From Streptomyces sp. SCSIO 30461 (GTDB taxonomy: Bacteria; Actinomycetota; Actinomycetes; Streptomycetales; Streptomycetaceae), in contig NZ_CP146101.1 in the NCBI RefSeq assembly GCF_037023745.1, positions 1,736,001-1,800,000 of the forward strand: 64,000 nt of DNA, in the 5' to 3' direction. A program made the translations under genes and the position numbers. The notes under the pieces were generated by a model. That model was not told the origin of the DNA. It did not search any database and saw only the letters and a list, made by a program, of their open reading frames with translations. Positions 56,476 to 64,000 of this stretch are shown in pieces. Every line of letters begins with the position of its first letter. The stretch's first letter is position 1.

Positions 56476-56508
56476 GTGGCCCCACCGCCCCCGTGGGTGT
56501 GGGGCCAC
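56476..56508 (+). terminator. Terminator after thioredoxin/TPR gene
   Basis: GTGGCCCCAC (56476-56485) pairs perfectly with GTGGGGCCAC (56499-56508), 40 bases after the stop, with a 13-base G/C-rich loop. Confidence 0.75.
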
Positions 56509-56549
56509 GGTCGACGATTTGGCGACAGAGTGACGAGTCACGGTTGCGC

Positions 56550-56568
56550 TTTACCAAAACTTGGTAAA
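56550..56568. promoter_or_regulatory. TTTACCAA-TTGGTAAA inverted repeat
   Basis: Perfect 8-bp arms (56550-56557 and 56561-56568) with AAC between. Eleven bases downstream TTACT/AGTAA (56580-56592) forms a related smaller repeat. Probable operators for the DUF6230 unit. Confidence 0.55.
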
Positions 56569-56706
56569 CGGGAACGCTGTTACTCGTAGTAAATCGATCA
56601 TGCTGTTCTGTCCTGTTTTCAGCGACAAAATCCACCCCTTTGAACGAGGCTTGCGGCACCCTGTGTGGCCGCCCGATATCGCCCCGTCGTGGCGTGGTTA
56701 TCGGCC

Positions 56707-56724
56707 CGTTACTACCGAGTAACG
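56707..56724. promoter_or_regulatory. CGTTACT-AGTAACG inverted repeat
   Basis: Perfect 7-bp arms (56707-56713 and 56718-56724) with ACCG between. It shares the TTACT/AGTAA core with the repeat at 56580-56592, so the same regulator may bind both. Confidence 0.5.
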
Positions 56725-57078
56725 AACCCCCTTGTGCCCCGGCTCTGAATGGACGACGATCGGCCACGCTCGGTCCATCACCGCACCACTCGGCAGCCAG
56801 TCGCGGTTCAGCGGTCCTGGGTCCCCACCGAGTCGGCCGGCGGCAGAGACGCCGACCGCGGACAGGGGGGTTCCTGCCTGAGCGGCGGGGCCTGTCCATC
56901 GAGGTTGCGCGAACGCGTGGCCAGTGGTTGTCGCTCGGGGGTGATCGCCGGTGAAGCGGACGCGGACCGCGCCTGCTTGACCCGGTGCTCCCCTTCCCGA
57001 GGACGTAGCACTTCTCCCATCCCAGGGCGGACCTCCCGGTCCGTACCGGAGATGTACGTCCGAGAAGGAGGAACAGAT

Positions 57079-57738
57079 ATGTCCCAGGTTCGTGGTGGGA
57101 CCAGATGGAAGCGGTTCGCCGTCGTCATGGTGCCGTCCGTGGCCGCCACGGCTGCGATCGGTGTGGGCCTGGCCCAGGGCGCGCTCGCGGCTTCGTTCGC
57201 GGTGTCGGGCCAGGAGTTCAAGGTCAGCGCTGGGTACCTCAAGGGCACCGGCTTCGCTCAGTACGGCGGTCTCAACGAGGGCTACGAGTCGGCGACCAGT
57301 GACAAGAAGACGGTTCGGCCCGTGGCGGTCTCGTCCTTCCGGGACGCGACCATCGAGGACATGTGCCAGTCGGTCGTCACCAAGATCCCTGGTCTTCAGC
57401 CGATCACTCTGAAGCTGAAGGCCGGCGAGGGCAAGAGCTCGGTTGTCGCCAAGGACCTCTACCTTGACGTCTCGTACCTCAAGGGCGATGCCGAGTTCAG
57501 GAACATCGAGATCGGCGTTGCGGCCAAGGACACCGACAAGCGTGTCAAGGGCGGCAAGGGCCCCGAGATCAAGCCGGGCGAGAAGATGCTGCCCGGTGGC
57601 TTCGCCCAGCAGGCCGATGAGGCAGTCCTCACGGACGTCCAGCAGCGGGCGTGGGCAACCACGGCTGGCACGTTCAAGCTTGGCGGCCTGAACATGGAGC
57701 TCAACTGGGGTGACGGCCCCAAGAACGAGTGCTACTGA
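57079..57738 (+). CDS. DUF6230-family exported protein
   Basis: 219 residues. A Sec-type signal region (basic RWKRF, then a hydrophobic stretch to about residue 38, ALAASFA) is followed by a beta-rich domain with FAVSGQEFKVSAGYLKGTGFAQYGG and KDLYLDVSYLKGDAEFRNIEIG, a Lys/Gly-rich turn, and a C-terminal LNMELNWG. A Cys near the middle and one just before the end could pair. ATG 57079 is 7 bases after AAGGAGG (57065-57071). It is first in a three-gene unit with DUF6114 and an acidic secreted protein; the function is unknown. Confidence 0.85.
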   Translation: MSQVRGGTRWKRFAVVMVPSVAATAAIGVGLAQGALAASFAVSGQEFKVSAGYLKGTGFAQYGGLNEGYESATSDKKTVRPVAVSSFRDATIEDMCQSVVTKIPGLQPITLKLKAGEGKSSVVAKDLYLDVSYLKGDAEFRNIEIGVAAKDTDKRVKGGKGPEIKPGEKMLPGGFAQQADEAVLTDVQQRAWATTAGTFKLGGLNMELNWGDGPKNECY

Positions 57739-57832
57739 CGGTAAGCCGTCCCGGGTGGGCAGATGAGTTCGCAGGGCTTCATCTGCCCACCCACCCTCCA
57801 CATCGCACAACCAGTTCCAGGGAGCTGTTTCC

Positions 57833-58384
57833 ATGAGCGTCGCCGAGTCCACGGGACAGAACGAACACTTCCTTCGAGTCCTTCGTCGGCGCTTCCGCGA
57901 CTGGCGCGGACAGCGGCCGTTCTGGGGAGGCCTGTTCACATTGCTCGGCGGTATGCCGATCGCCTACTTCCCGTACGCGAGCCTCAAGCTCGGTCATATG
58001 ACGCTCTCCATGGCGACGACCGCAGGCGCGGGATCTCTGATCATCGGTGTGCTGCTCGTGACGCTTGGCCTCACCATGTGGTATCAGCCCCTGGTTCGCG
58101 TTTTCGCGGGCGTCGCCGCAGTTCTGTTGGCGCTCATCTCCATCCCGGTGTCCAACCTCGGCGGCTTCATCATGGGCTACCTGTTCGCCCTCATCGGCGG
58201 TGCGCTCGCGCTCGCTTGGGCGCCAGGGAAGCTTGAGCCCGAAGAGGCTGAAGCCCACGAGGAAACCTACGCATCCGGCGAACTGCCGACCGCGCAGGAC
58301 CCGGAGCCTCAGGGCATGCGCGACGGGCAGACGACGCACGAGACCACCATCGATGCAAACGGCGGGAGGAACAGTGCCGGGTGA
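57833..58384 (+). CDS. DUF6114 membrane protein
   Basis: 183 residues. The basic N-terminus (RRRFRDWRGQRPFWGG) leads into four membrane helices (about 31-47, 57-78, 85-104 and 105-125), then an acidic, Thr/Glu-rich cytosolic tail. FWGGLFTLLGGMPIAYFPY is the DUF6114 signature. It is the second gene of the unit, 94 bases after DUF6230, and overlaps the third gene by 11 bases. Confidence 0.85.
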   Translation: MSVAESTGQNEHFLRVLRRRFRDWRGQRPFWGGLFTLLGGMPIAYFPYASLKLGHMTLSMATTAGAGSLIIGVLLVTLGLTMWYQPLVRVFAGVAAVLLALISIPVSNLGGFIMGYLFALIGGALALAWAPGKLEPEEAEAHEETYASGELPTAQDPEPQGMRDGQTTHETTIDANGGRNSAG

Positions 58385-59765
58385 TGTCACACCGCTGAAC
58401 ACGGCGGGGGGTGACGGGGCAGAGGCCAGAAGGGGGCCGCGCCACGCGGCCCCGAGGAAGTCGCTGTTGACCAAGCTCCAGATGCCCGCCGGTAAGGCGA
58501 TGGCCCTGGCCGCCATGCCCACCGCCGTCTTCGTCGGAATGGGCCTTGCCCCCAAGCTCGCCCTCGCCGACGACAAGGACATACCCTTCGCGCCGGGACC
58601 GTGCGTCACGCGCTCCGACGAGCCGGCGGAGTCGGAGTCCCCGTCTCCCTCGGAGTCGGCCAAGCCGTCCGACGAGGCGTCGGACAAGTCCTCGGACAAG
58701 AAGACCGACGAACCTTCGTCGGAGTCCTCCGGCGGTGAGTCCGACTCTGACGACGACTCGGGCAAGACCCGGGACGAGCCGAAGCCGGCTGAGTCTCCGT
58801 CTGCCTCAGCGCCGGCGGACGAGGCCGACAAGCCCACCGAGGAGGAGTCAGACGCCGAGGACTCGGATTCGGATTCGGACAAGTCCAAGAGCCTGCTCGA
58901 CCCGCTTGGCATCGGTGACAAGATCAAGGACCTGTTCGACGGTTCCGACGACTCGGAGTCCGAGGCCGAACCGGCCGCGAGCGAGACTTCGGAGCCGGCC
59001 GACGAGCCGTCGGAGGAGCCCGCCGACGACCAGCCCGAGCCGGGGAGCGCCTCAGAGGACAAGGCCCCGACGCGCGACGAGCCCGAGACGGCTGACGAGG
59101 CCGAGAAGGTCACGGACGAGACCGACGAGGTCACGGACAAGACCGCAGAGGCCATCAAGGAAGCGGCGGCCAAGGCGGGCGCCGAGGTCGAGGAGCTCGA
59201 CGACAAGGTCAAAGGCACTGACCCGGTCAAGGACGAGGACATCCCGGAGGGCGCCAAGCCGCGCTTCCCGTGTCCGACGGCCGACCCCGAGGCCCTGGCG
59301 GCCGCCGAGGTGGAGCAGGGCATCCCCTCGCTTCCGGACGACCCCTGGGTGCTGGAGAGCTCGAAGCTCACCCTGAGCGGCCTGGACTACAAGGGCATCG
59401 TCGAGGTGAGGACCGCCAGCGGCAAGATCAAGAAGGCTCTGAAGTTCACCGCGTCGAAGGTCAAGATCAAGGACCTCCACCAGATGGCGGTGGGACCGAA
59501 CGGCACCACGATGCACGTCGAGGCGGAGAAGGGCACCCACCGCGATTCGGAGATCCGCAACGGCACGGTGACGATGTACACGGAGGAGCTGAAGGGTAAG
59601 CTCTTCGGCATCATCCCCGTGACCTTCAGCCCTAAGTCCCCGCCGCCCCTGAACGTCCCGCTCGCCATCTTCACCGATGTGAGGGTGGTCCAGGCGGCCC
59701 AGTTCGGCGGCACGCTGACCGTCCCCGGTCTCCATAACTACTTCACCGGCGGCAACGCCGGCTGA
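58374..59765 (+). CDS. Exported acidic protein of the DUF6230/DUF6114 unit
   Basis: 463 residues. Basic N-region, then a hydrophobic export signal (about 40-60, AMALAAMPTAVFVGMGLA, ending LALADD). About 235 residues of Ser/Asp/Glu/Pro-rich, probably disordered sequence follow, then a folded C-terminal domain of about 150 residues (PWVLESSKLTLSGLDYKGIVEV to the end) with a repeated beta-strand pattern. GTG 58374 has GGGAGGA just upstream and overlaps the DUF6114 stop. The disordered segment may cross the cell wall and present the C-terminal domain outside. Function unknown. Confidence 0.8.
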   Translation: MPGDVTPLNTAGGDGAEARRGPRHAAPRKSLLTKLQMPAGKAMALAAMPTAVFVGMGLAPKLALADDKDIPFAPGPCVTRSDEPAESESPSPSESAKPSDEASDKSSDKKTDEPSSESSGGESDSDDDSGKTRDEPKPAESPSASAPADEADKPTEEESDAEDSDSDSDKSKSLLDPLGIGDKIKDLFDGSDDSESEAEPAASETSEPADEPSEEPADDQPEPGSASEDKAPTRDEPETADEAEKVTDETDEVTDKTAEAIKEAAAKAGAEVEELDDKVKGTDPVKDEDIPEGAKPRFPCPTADPEALAAAEVEQGIPSLPDDPWVLESSKLTLSGLDYKGIVEVRTASGKIKKALKFTASKVKIKDLHQMAVGPNGTTMHVEAEKGTHRDSEIRNGTVTMYTEELKGKLFGIIPVTFSPKSPPPLNVPLAIFTDVRVVQAAQFGGTLTVPGLHNYFTGGNAG

Positions 59766-59788
59766 GTCCTCCGGGAGCCGCAACAAGA

Positions 59789-59824
59789 CTGTGGGCCGCA
59801 CCTCGAATAAGGTGCGGCCCACAG
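59789..59824 (+). terminator. Terminator of the DUF6230 unit
   Basis: A perfect 15-bp stem CTGTGGGCCGCACCT (59789-59803) with its complement (59810-59824) and the loop CGAATA, 23 bases after the stop. Confidence 0.85.
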
Positions 59825-60078
59825 CCGTGTCGGTTCGTGGCCGGTCGTCGGTGCCTTCTGGGGCATCTCTCTGTTCTTCAGGACCTGAAGCCAGCTGCGA
59901 AGGTTCGTGAGGAGCTGGCCCGTTGCCTGCCTAGCCTCGCGCTTTCATGAAGCGGGCTGTCCGACGGGTGGTCGCCCCAGCGAAAAGTGCCTCTGACCAG
60001 CAATGCCGGTGAGTTAGCGAGTTCGTGCAGGTCAGGCACGTGATGGTGCACGCACCGTGGGCTTCCGGCATTCGGCCG
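59825..60078. other. Intergenic region before the toxin-linked gene
   Basis: 254 bases with no gene and no strong repeat. It separates the plus-strand DUF6230 unit from the end of the minus-strand toxin unit. Confidence 0.5.
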
Positions 60079-61392
60079 TCAGCCGCAGTGGACAAGGTCC
60101 GCTACCGCGTATACGTGGAACTCTCCGTACCCGAAGTCCGCACCGATGGTCTCGTACCTGCCGTACTGCTCCTTGGTGAGAGGCACGGACAGTACCAGCA
60201 GCACACGGAGGAAGAGACGGAACCCGAGGTCGGGATCGACCCTCGTGATGACCTCTTCCAGTGCGTTCAGGACTGTCTCGGCAGGGATCGGAAGATATCT
60301 AGGGCTGACCGCTCTGCCCGCGCACAGAGGTGTCACTTCGCGGAGTTCACGCAGTACCCGGTCAGCCATTCCAGTCCAAGCCGCTGCGATGACGGGAATG
60401 TATTCAGGGGCGACCGTGCCCAGGTGTTCCCGGCATACTTCAGCGATCTGGCGCAGCCAGTCCCTTCCGCCGATGGAGAACTGATCGATGCTGTAGCCGC
60501 GGTCTGTCGCCGCCACCCACAATGTGGCGATGTTCTCGGTGGACAGCTCGGATTCCAGCAGCCTCAGTGTGTCCTCCAGCAGGATGGCCGCTGCGGACCC
60601 CGGTGTCTGTGTGGGTTCGTCTCTCGCGGCGGCGTCCTGCACGGTTCCGCGGGCGGTGCGGTCATGCCATGCTGCCACGAACTGGGTGGTGAGGCAGGAG
60701 AGTCCGAAGTCCCAGTCGGTGTCGCGGCGGGTGGTGTCGATCGGCGGCCATTGCACCTTCAAGCCGTTGCGCACTACCCGGACTGGATATCCGAAGCGTC
60801 CGCCCAGCCCGAGGAGGCGGTCGTAGCGCTCCTTCTCGATCATTGCGCCGTACACCTTCAGGGCTCGCAGCATGAGCCGCAGGCCTAGGTCGGCGTCCGC
60901 CTGCGTGACGACCTGCTCCAGACCGTCGGCGAGCTCTGGCCCTGCTCCGGCACCTTCCAGTACCGGAGCGAGACCCCGCAGCTCCGCCACGACCGCGCGG
61001 CACAGCTCCTCGTCTCGCACCGGGCGAACCGGTGGTGGTACATAGGAGCGCTTGTTGCACCGGAGGCGGTCTGTGGACAGTTCCGAGAGCTCCTCCAACC
61101 AGGCTCTGATGTTCATGCCGTGGTCGACCGGGTCGAAACACCGGCCGACCGCGGCAAGCCACACCGTGTGCAGAGTCTCGTCCGGGACGGAGGACTCCAG
61201 CAGGCGGCGGGCGTCTTCCCCTAGTTCGGCGGCGTACTCACCACCGGACTCGTCCGCGATGCGTGCCGCGGCCCCGAGCGCCTTCGCCTGGTCGGGACGA
61301 GCCCCGGGGGAGTACAGCTGCTCCGTCAGGCCGGTGAGCCCGAAGTCCTCGGAGTAGCCGTCTGCGAAGTACGCGGTACGTGTTTCTGCCAC
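60079..61392 (-). CDS. Two-repeat protein, candidate immunity protein
   Basis: 437 residues, soluble, mostly helical, no known motif. It is built of two related halves. DARRLLESSVPDETLHTVWLAA (about 61-82) matches DTLRLLESELSTENIATLWVAA in the second half. LEQVVTQADADLGLRLMLRALKVY matches LEEVITRVDPDLGFRLFLRVLLVL, each followed by KERYDRLLGLGGRFGYP or KEQYGRYETIGADFGYG. GTG 61392 begins 10 bases after the polymorphic toxin stop, so the two are co-transcribed. Position directly after an RNase A-type toxin suggests the cognate immunity protein, although it is larger than most such proteins. Confidence 0.7.
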   Translation of the reverse strand: MAETRTAYFADGYSEDFGLTGLTEQLYSPGARPDQAKALGAAARIADESGGEYAAELGEDARRLLESSVPDETLHTVWLAAVGRCFDPVDHGMNIRAWLEELSELSTDRLRCNKRSYVPPPVRPVRDEELCRAVVAELRGLAPVLEGAGAGPELADGLEQVVTQADADLGLRLMLRALKVYGAMIEKERYDRLLGLGGRFGYPVRVVRNGLKVQWPPIDTTRRDTDWDFGLSCLTTQFVAAWHDRTARGTVQDAAARDEPTQTPGSAAAILLEDTLRLLESELSTENIATLWVAATDRGYSIDQFSIGGRDWLRQIAEVCREHLGTVAPEYIPVIAAAWTGMADRVLRELREVTPLCAGRAVSPRYLPIPAETVLNALEEVITRVDPDLGFRLFLRVLLVLSVPLTKEQYGRYETIGADFGYGEFHVYAVADLVHCG

Positions 61393-61402
61393 GGAATTTC
61401 AC

Positions 61403-64000
61403 CTAGACCGGATAGGCGGTGTAGACGGAGAAGCCACCCCGTCCCTTGTGTTTCGTCTTCTTCAAGACCACTCGTACCCCGTTACCGGCATTCGTGATCG
61501 ACCTGTCAGCATGGTAGACCTTGCCCAGGGACGGATACGCGTTCCATGATCCCTCGATGGCCGGGTACTTCTCGCCGTCATCGGCCTTGGCCAGCCACTT
61601 CTCGAACGCCTTCCACTTCTTCGTGTCCAGCACCTTCTGCCCGTGCTTGTTGGTCATGTGGAAGTAGTCCGATACGACACGATCTACTGCCTGCTGGGCT
61701 ATCTCCGCGTTGGTCCAGACCGTGTTGGGCCGTCCCGGTTTGGCCTCCGCGAAAGGATCCTGCGGGTTGACGTGCTTGCTCAGGGTATGCAACTCGTAAT
61801 CGCTGAGGTTCGAGAGGTTCTCGTCCGACAGGCTCAGGCAGTTGTGCACCAGCACGTCCGCGGACTGGGGCCCGTCGGTTGTCACATAGAACGTGTGCAG
61901 GCCGCTGACCGTGAGGTCGTAGACCTGCCGGGGCACCAGTCCGGAGCGATCCCGCACCTCGGTCACGGCGCGCAGGCTGCCGTTCGGGCTGAGCAACCGG
62001 TCTCCCGGGCGCAGTTCGGAGGCAAGGACCCAACCGCGCTCATGAACGCGGATCTTGTGACCGGGCGTGGTGTCCAGGCTGCTGCCGCCGGCCAGGCCGA
62101 TGGTCAGCAGACGGTCGGCAGGGTGCTGGAACGTGTCGGTGACCGGCTCGGGGCGCATCTGACTGTTGTTCGGGTCAGTGGCCATCACAAGATCGCCGAG
62201 TCCGACCGCAGCGATCGGCCGACGCGATCCGTCGGCCATCAGCACTGGTGTATCGGCTGGGAAACTGTTGACCCGGCAGGATGTGAACGCGTCCTCGTAT
62301 GCGTTCATTGTTCGCTCGACCTTGGCAATGCTCGAGGGGTCCAGTCCCTCGATGGCTTTGAGGGCCTTGAATGCGTCGGCGACGCCGATGCCGGTCTTCA
62401 GTGCAGCGTCCAGAGCCCAGAGCGCCTCGGTGAGCTTCCCGAACGCCTTGCCTGGTATGAAGTTGCTCGCAGCCCAGGCGCAGCCGCTGGCGCTGCCGTG
62501 GTAGCAGTCGACGAAGTCCTGGACCAACACCGCCTTGAGGATCTTGTAGGCCGCAGTCATCTCTATCAGGTCCAGCTTGGAGAAGTAGCTGGTGACCTTT
62601 TTCTGCAGGCCGGGGAACGGCTTGCTCTCGATGAGCAAAGTGTCCTCGGACGGGCAGCCGGTGGCGTCGGCGGGTACATCGGGGTTGGTACAGAGGAAGA
62701 AGTCGACCACCGCGTTGAAGGTGACGGTGAACGTGACCTCGCAACCTTCGAAACCGATCTCGATGACGCAGTCGTTGTGCTGTTTGGCCGCAGTGATCTC
62801 GATGGTGTCTTCGTTGACGACGGTCCAGGTGCCGCCGATTCCGGTTGCCGCGCCGGTCGCGACCTGCTTGTTCGCGGCGTTGCGTGCCGCCTCCTCGACC
62901 GCCTTTTGGGCTTCCTGGGCGTACTTGAGTGCGTCCTTGGCGGCCTGCTCCGCCTCGGTGGCTGCGACGGCGGCGCGGTCGGCGGCAGCGCGGGCGTCCT
63001 TGGCTGCCTGTTCGGCCGCGGCTGCGGCCTGGCGGGCGGCTTGGGCGTCGAGTGCGGCCTGGTCGGCTGATGCTCGGGCGTCCTTGGCGTAGCCTTCGGC
63101 GCGTCCGGCTGCCTGGTCGGCGACTGCGGCGTCCGCGGTCGCTTGTTGCCCGTACTCGACGGCGCGGGCGAGTGATGCCGACGCCTTCGACGCTGCCGTG
63201 GCCGCACTGGCGGCGTAGCCGAGGGCTTCCTTGGAGTAGGTGCGGGCGTTGGCGGCGTGGGTGGCGGCGTTGGCCGCGTACTGGTAGGCGATCTTCGCGT
63301 CGCCGGTGGCCTGGTCGGCGAGGTTCTTTGCGGCTGCGGCTTCAGCCTGTGCGTTCTTGGCGTGGGCGTCGGCGACGGCCTTCTGCTGGTTCGCGATGGA
63401 CTTGGACGCCTGGCCGACCAGTACAACCAGGCTGGCGGCCGAGTCGGTGGTGACGTAGGGCGAGCCGAGCTGGATCGCGTCGTTGGCGGGCTTGGCGACC
63501 TGGGCGGCGGCGTTGCCGGCGTCGACCGCTGCCTGCGCGGTGACATGGGCGAAGCCAGCGGCCTTCGCCGCGGCGGCCAATGCCTTGATTGCCTCCTTGT
63601 TCGCCTTGTCTGCCTCAGACTTGGCGGTCTTGGACTCCTGTTCTGCTTCGTCGGCCATCTTGACTGCGTAGTTCGCTTCATCGGAGGCGTGCTGCGCGGC
63701 GTCGATGGCGTCCGCGGCGGCGCTTGTGCTGGTCCCGACAGCGGCATCTGCCTTCAGCTTGGCAGCCTCGGCGGCGTCAGCGTTCGAACGCGCCCGCTTA
63801 GCTGCCGCTTCGGCACGGGTGGCCGCGGCATCCGCCTCAGCAGCGGCCTGGGATGCGGCATCCGCTGCTGCCTGGGCGCGGGCAGAGGCGGCTTCCGCGT
63901 CGCTGGCATATGCGTCCGCGGCGTTGGCTGCAGCCCTGGATTCCTGAGCATTGCTGTCGGCCTCGTGCGCCTGGGCGTACGCCTCCTTGGCATCGGCCTT
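61403..64000 (-). CDS. Polymorphic toxin with HINT and RNase A-like domains (partial)
   Basis: The C-terminal 865 residues of a larger gene that runs open off the right edge; its start is outside. Visible order: a long Ala-rich coiled coil (AAADAEAAS, KNAQAEAAAAKN and many similar units) of about 420 residues; a middle region with a few Cys; a HINT (pretoxin intein-like) domain at about 62278-61841 opening at CRVNSFPADTPVLMADGS and closing VLVHNC; and a C-terminal toxin of about 145 residues (61840-61403) with LHTLSKHV and the ending VRVVLKK...SVYTAYPV. That ending matches the RNase A-like CdiA-type toxins, whose active site uses a His and a Thr-x-Tyr pair. HINT autoproteolysis would release the toxin. 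Confidence 0.85.
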   Translation of the reverse strand, partial: KADAKEAYAQAHEADSNAQESRAAANAADAYASDAEAASARAQAAADAASQAAAEADAAATRAEAAAKRARSNADAAEAAKLKADAAVGTSTSAAADAIDAAQHASDEANYAVKMADEAEQESKTAKSEADKANKEAIKALAAAAKAAGFAHVTAQAAVDAGNAAAQVAKPANDAIQLGSPYVTTDSAASLVVLVGQASKSIANQQKAVADAHAKNAQAEAAAAKNLADQATGDAKIAYQYAANAATHAANARTYSKEALGYAASAATAASKASASLARAVEYGQQATADAAVADQAAGRAEGYAKDARASADQAALDAQAARQAAAAAEQAAKDARAAADRAAVAATEAEQAAKDALKYAQEAQKAVEEAARNAANKQVATGAATGIGGTWTVVNEDTIEITAAKQHNDCVIEIGFEGCEVTFTVTFNAVVDFFLCTNPDVPADATGCPSEDTLLIESKPFPGLQKKVTSYFSKLDLIEMTAAYKILKAVLVQDFVDCYHGSASGCAWAASNFIPGKAFGKLTEALWALDAALKTGIGVADAFKALKAIEGLDPSSIAKVERTMNAYEDAFTSCRVNSFPADTPVLMADGSRRPIAAVGLGDLVMATDPNNSQMRPEPVTDTFQHPADRLLTIGLAGGSSLDTTPGHKIRVHERGWVLASELRPGDRLLSPNGSLRAVTEVRDRSGLVPRQVYDLTVSGLHTFYVTTDGPQSADVLVHNCLSLSDENLSNLSDYELHTLSKHVNPQDPFAEAKPGRPNTVWTNAEIAQQAVDRVVSDYFHMTNKHGQKVLDTKKWKAFEKWLAKADDGEKYPAIEGSWNAYPSLGKVYHADRSITNAGNGVRVVLKKTKHKGRGGFSVYTAYPV

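Larger units (their letters stand above)
56437..57078 (+). other. 642-base leader of the DUF6230 unit
   Basis: Apart from the upstream terminator, no gene is supported. A local A/T-richer block at 56545-56640 carries several inverted repeats, and another lies at 56707-56724. The start-proximal 350 bases have no structure I can name. The long region suggests a regulated promoter with a long 5' leader. Confidence 0.5.

Noticed and set aside
62880..64000. Possible repeat array in the Ala-rich part of the toxin gene
   Set aside because: It is a degenerate coiled-coil coding repeat; no exact spacer/repeat structure, so not CRISPR or satellite DNA.

Overview
The window is high-GC actinobacterial DNA and almost certainly the chromosomal core of a Streptomyces. 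Many starts are GTG or TTG, and third codon positions are so G/C-biased that long spurious ORFs run antisense to real genes. Gene content and order match what I recall of the Streptomyces core: the atp operon, a CBM2/FnIII/GH18 chitinase with an adjacent two-component system, nucS, filP-scy, mce/thiolase/meaB and icmA. No tRNA, rRNA, CRISPR array or insertion sequence was recognised.

Layout. Positions 1-7.9 kb carry the F1Fo ATP synthase operon (atpI-B-E-F-H-A-G-D-C). Two strongly structured spacers lie inside it, before atpA and before atpC. A DUF2550 membrane protein and a phosphopantetheinyl transferase follow. Positions 9.4-13.3 kb hold a secreted chitinase, whose promoter carries the 12-bp direct repeats typical of streptomycete chitinases, and a NarL-type two-component system. 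Positions 13.5-24 kb hold a membrane protein, a cobalamin adenosyltransferase, a frameshifted TetR gene, 3-hydroxybutyryl-CoA dehydrogenase, a STAS protein, a membrane-anchored P-loop protein with an altered Walker A motif, the mismatch-repair endonuclease NucS and small conserved genes. Positions 23.3-27.1 kb hold two tandem paralogous ABC ATPase/ABC-2 permease pairs. Positions 27.3-32.7 kb encode the coiled-coil polar-growth proteins FilP and Scy.

Positions 32.8-35.7 kb (epimerase, thiolase, MeaB) and 44.6-46.3 kb (IcmA) serve acyl-CoA and B12-dependent metabolism. The cobalamin adenosyltransferase at 14.1-14.7 kb and the hydroxyacyl-CoA dehydrogenase at 15.6 kb fit the same theme. Positions 36.8-38.9 kb hold three overlapping AIM24-family genes. 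Positions 39-44.5 kb hold small membrane and regulatory genes, including a two-gene small-protein unit divergent from an HTH regulator and an ArsR-like regulator divergent from an MFS exporter.

Positions 46-55 kb look more accessory. They carry transporters with TetR regulators, stretches of decayed coding sequence, and a nucleotide-sugar epimerase that lacks its 5' part and carries an 11-bp tandem duplication. Positions 55.4-59.8 kb hold a thioredoxin/TPR protein and a three-gene DUF6230/DUF6114/secreted-protein unit behind a promoter region rich in inverted repeats. At the right edge, on the minus strand and running off the window, is the 3' part of a large polymorphic toxin (Ala-rich coiled coil, HINT domain, RNase A-like C-terminus). 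A 437-residue protein built from two related halves follows it and is the candidate immunity protein. This last pair is the most promising little-described system here.
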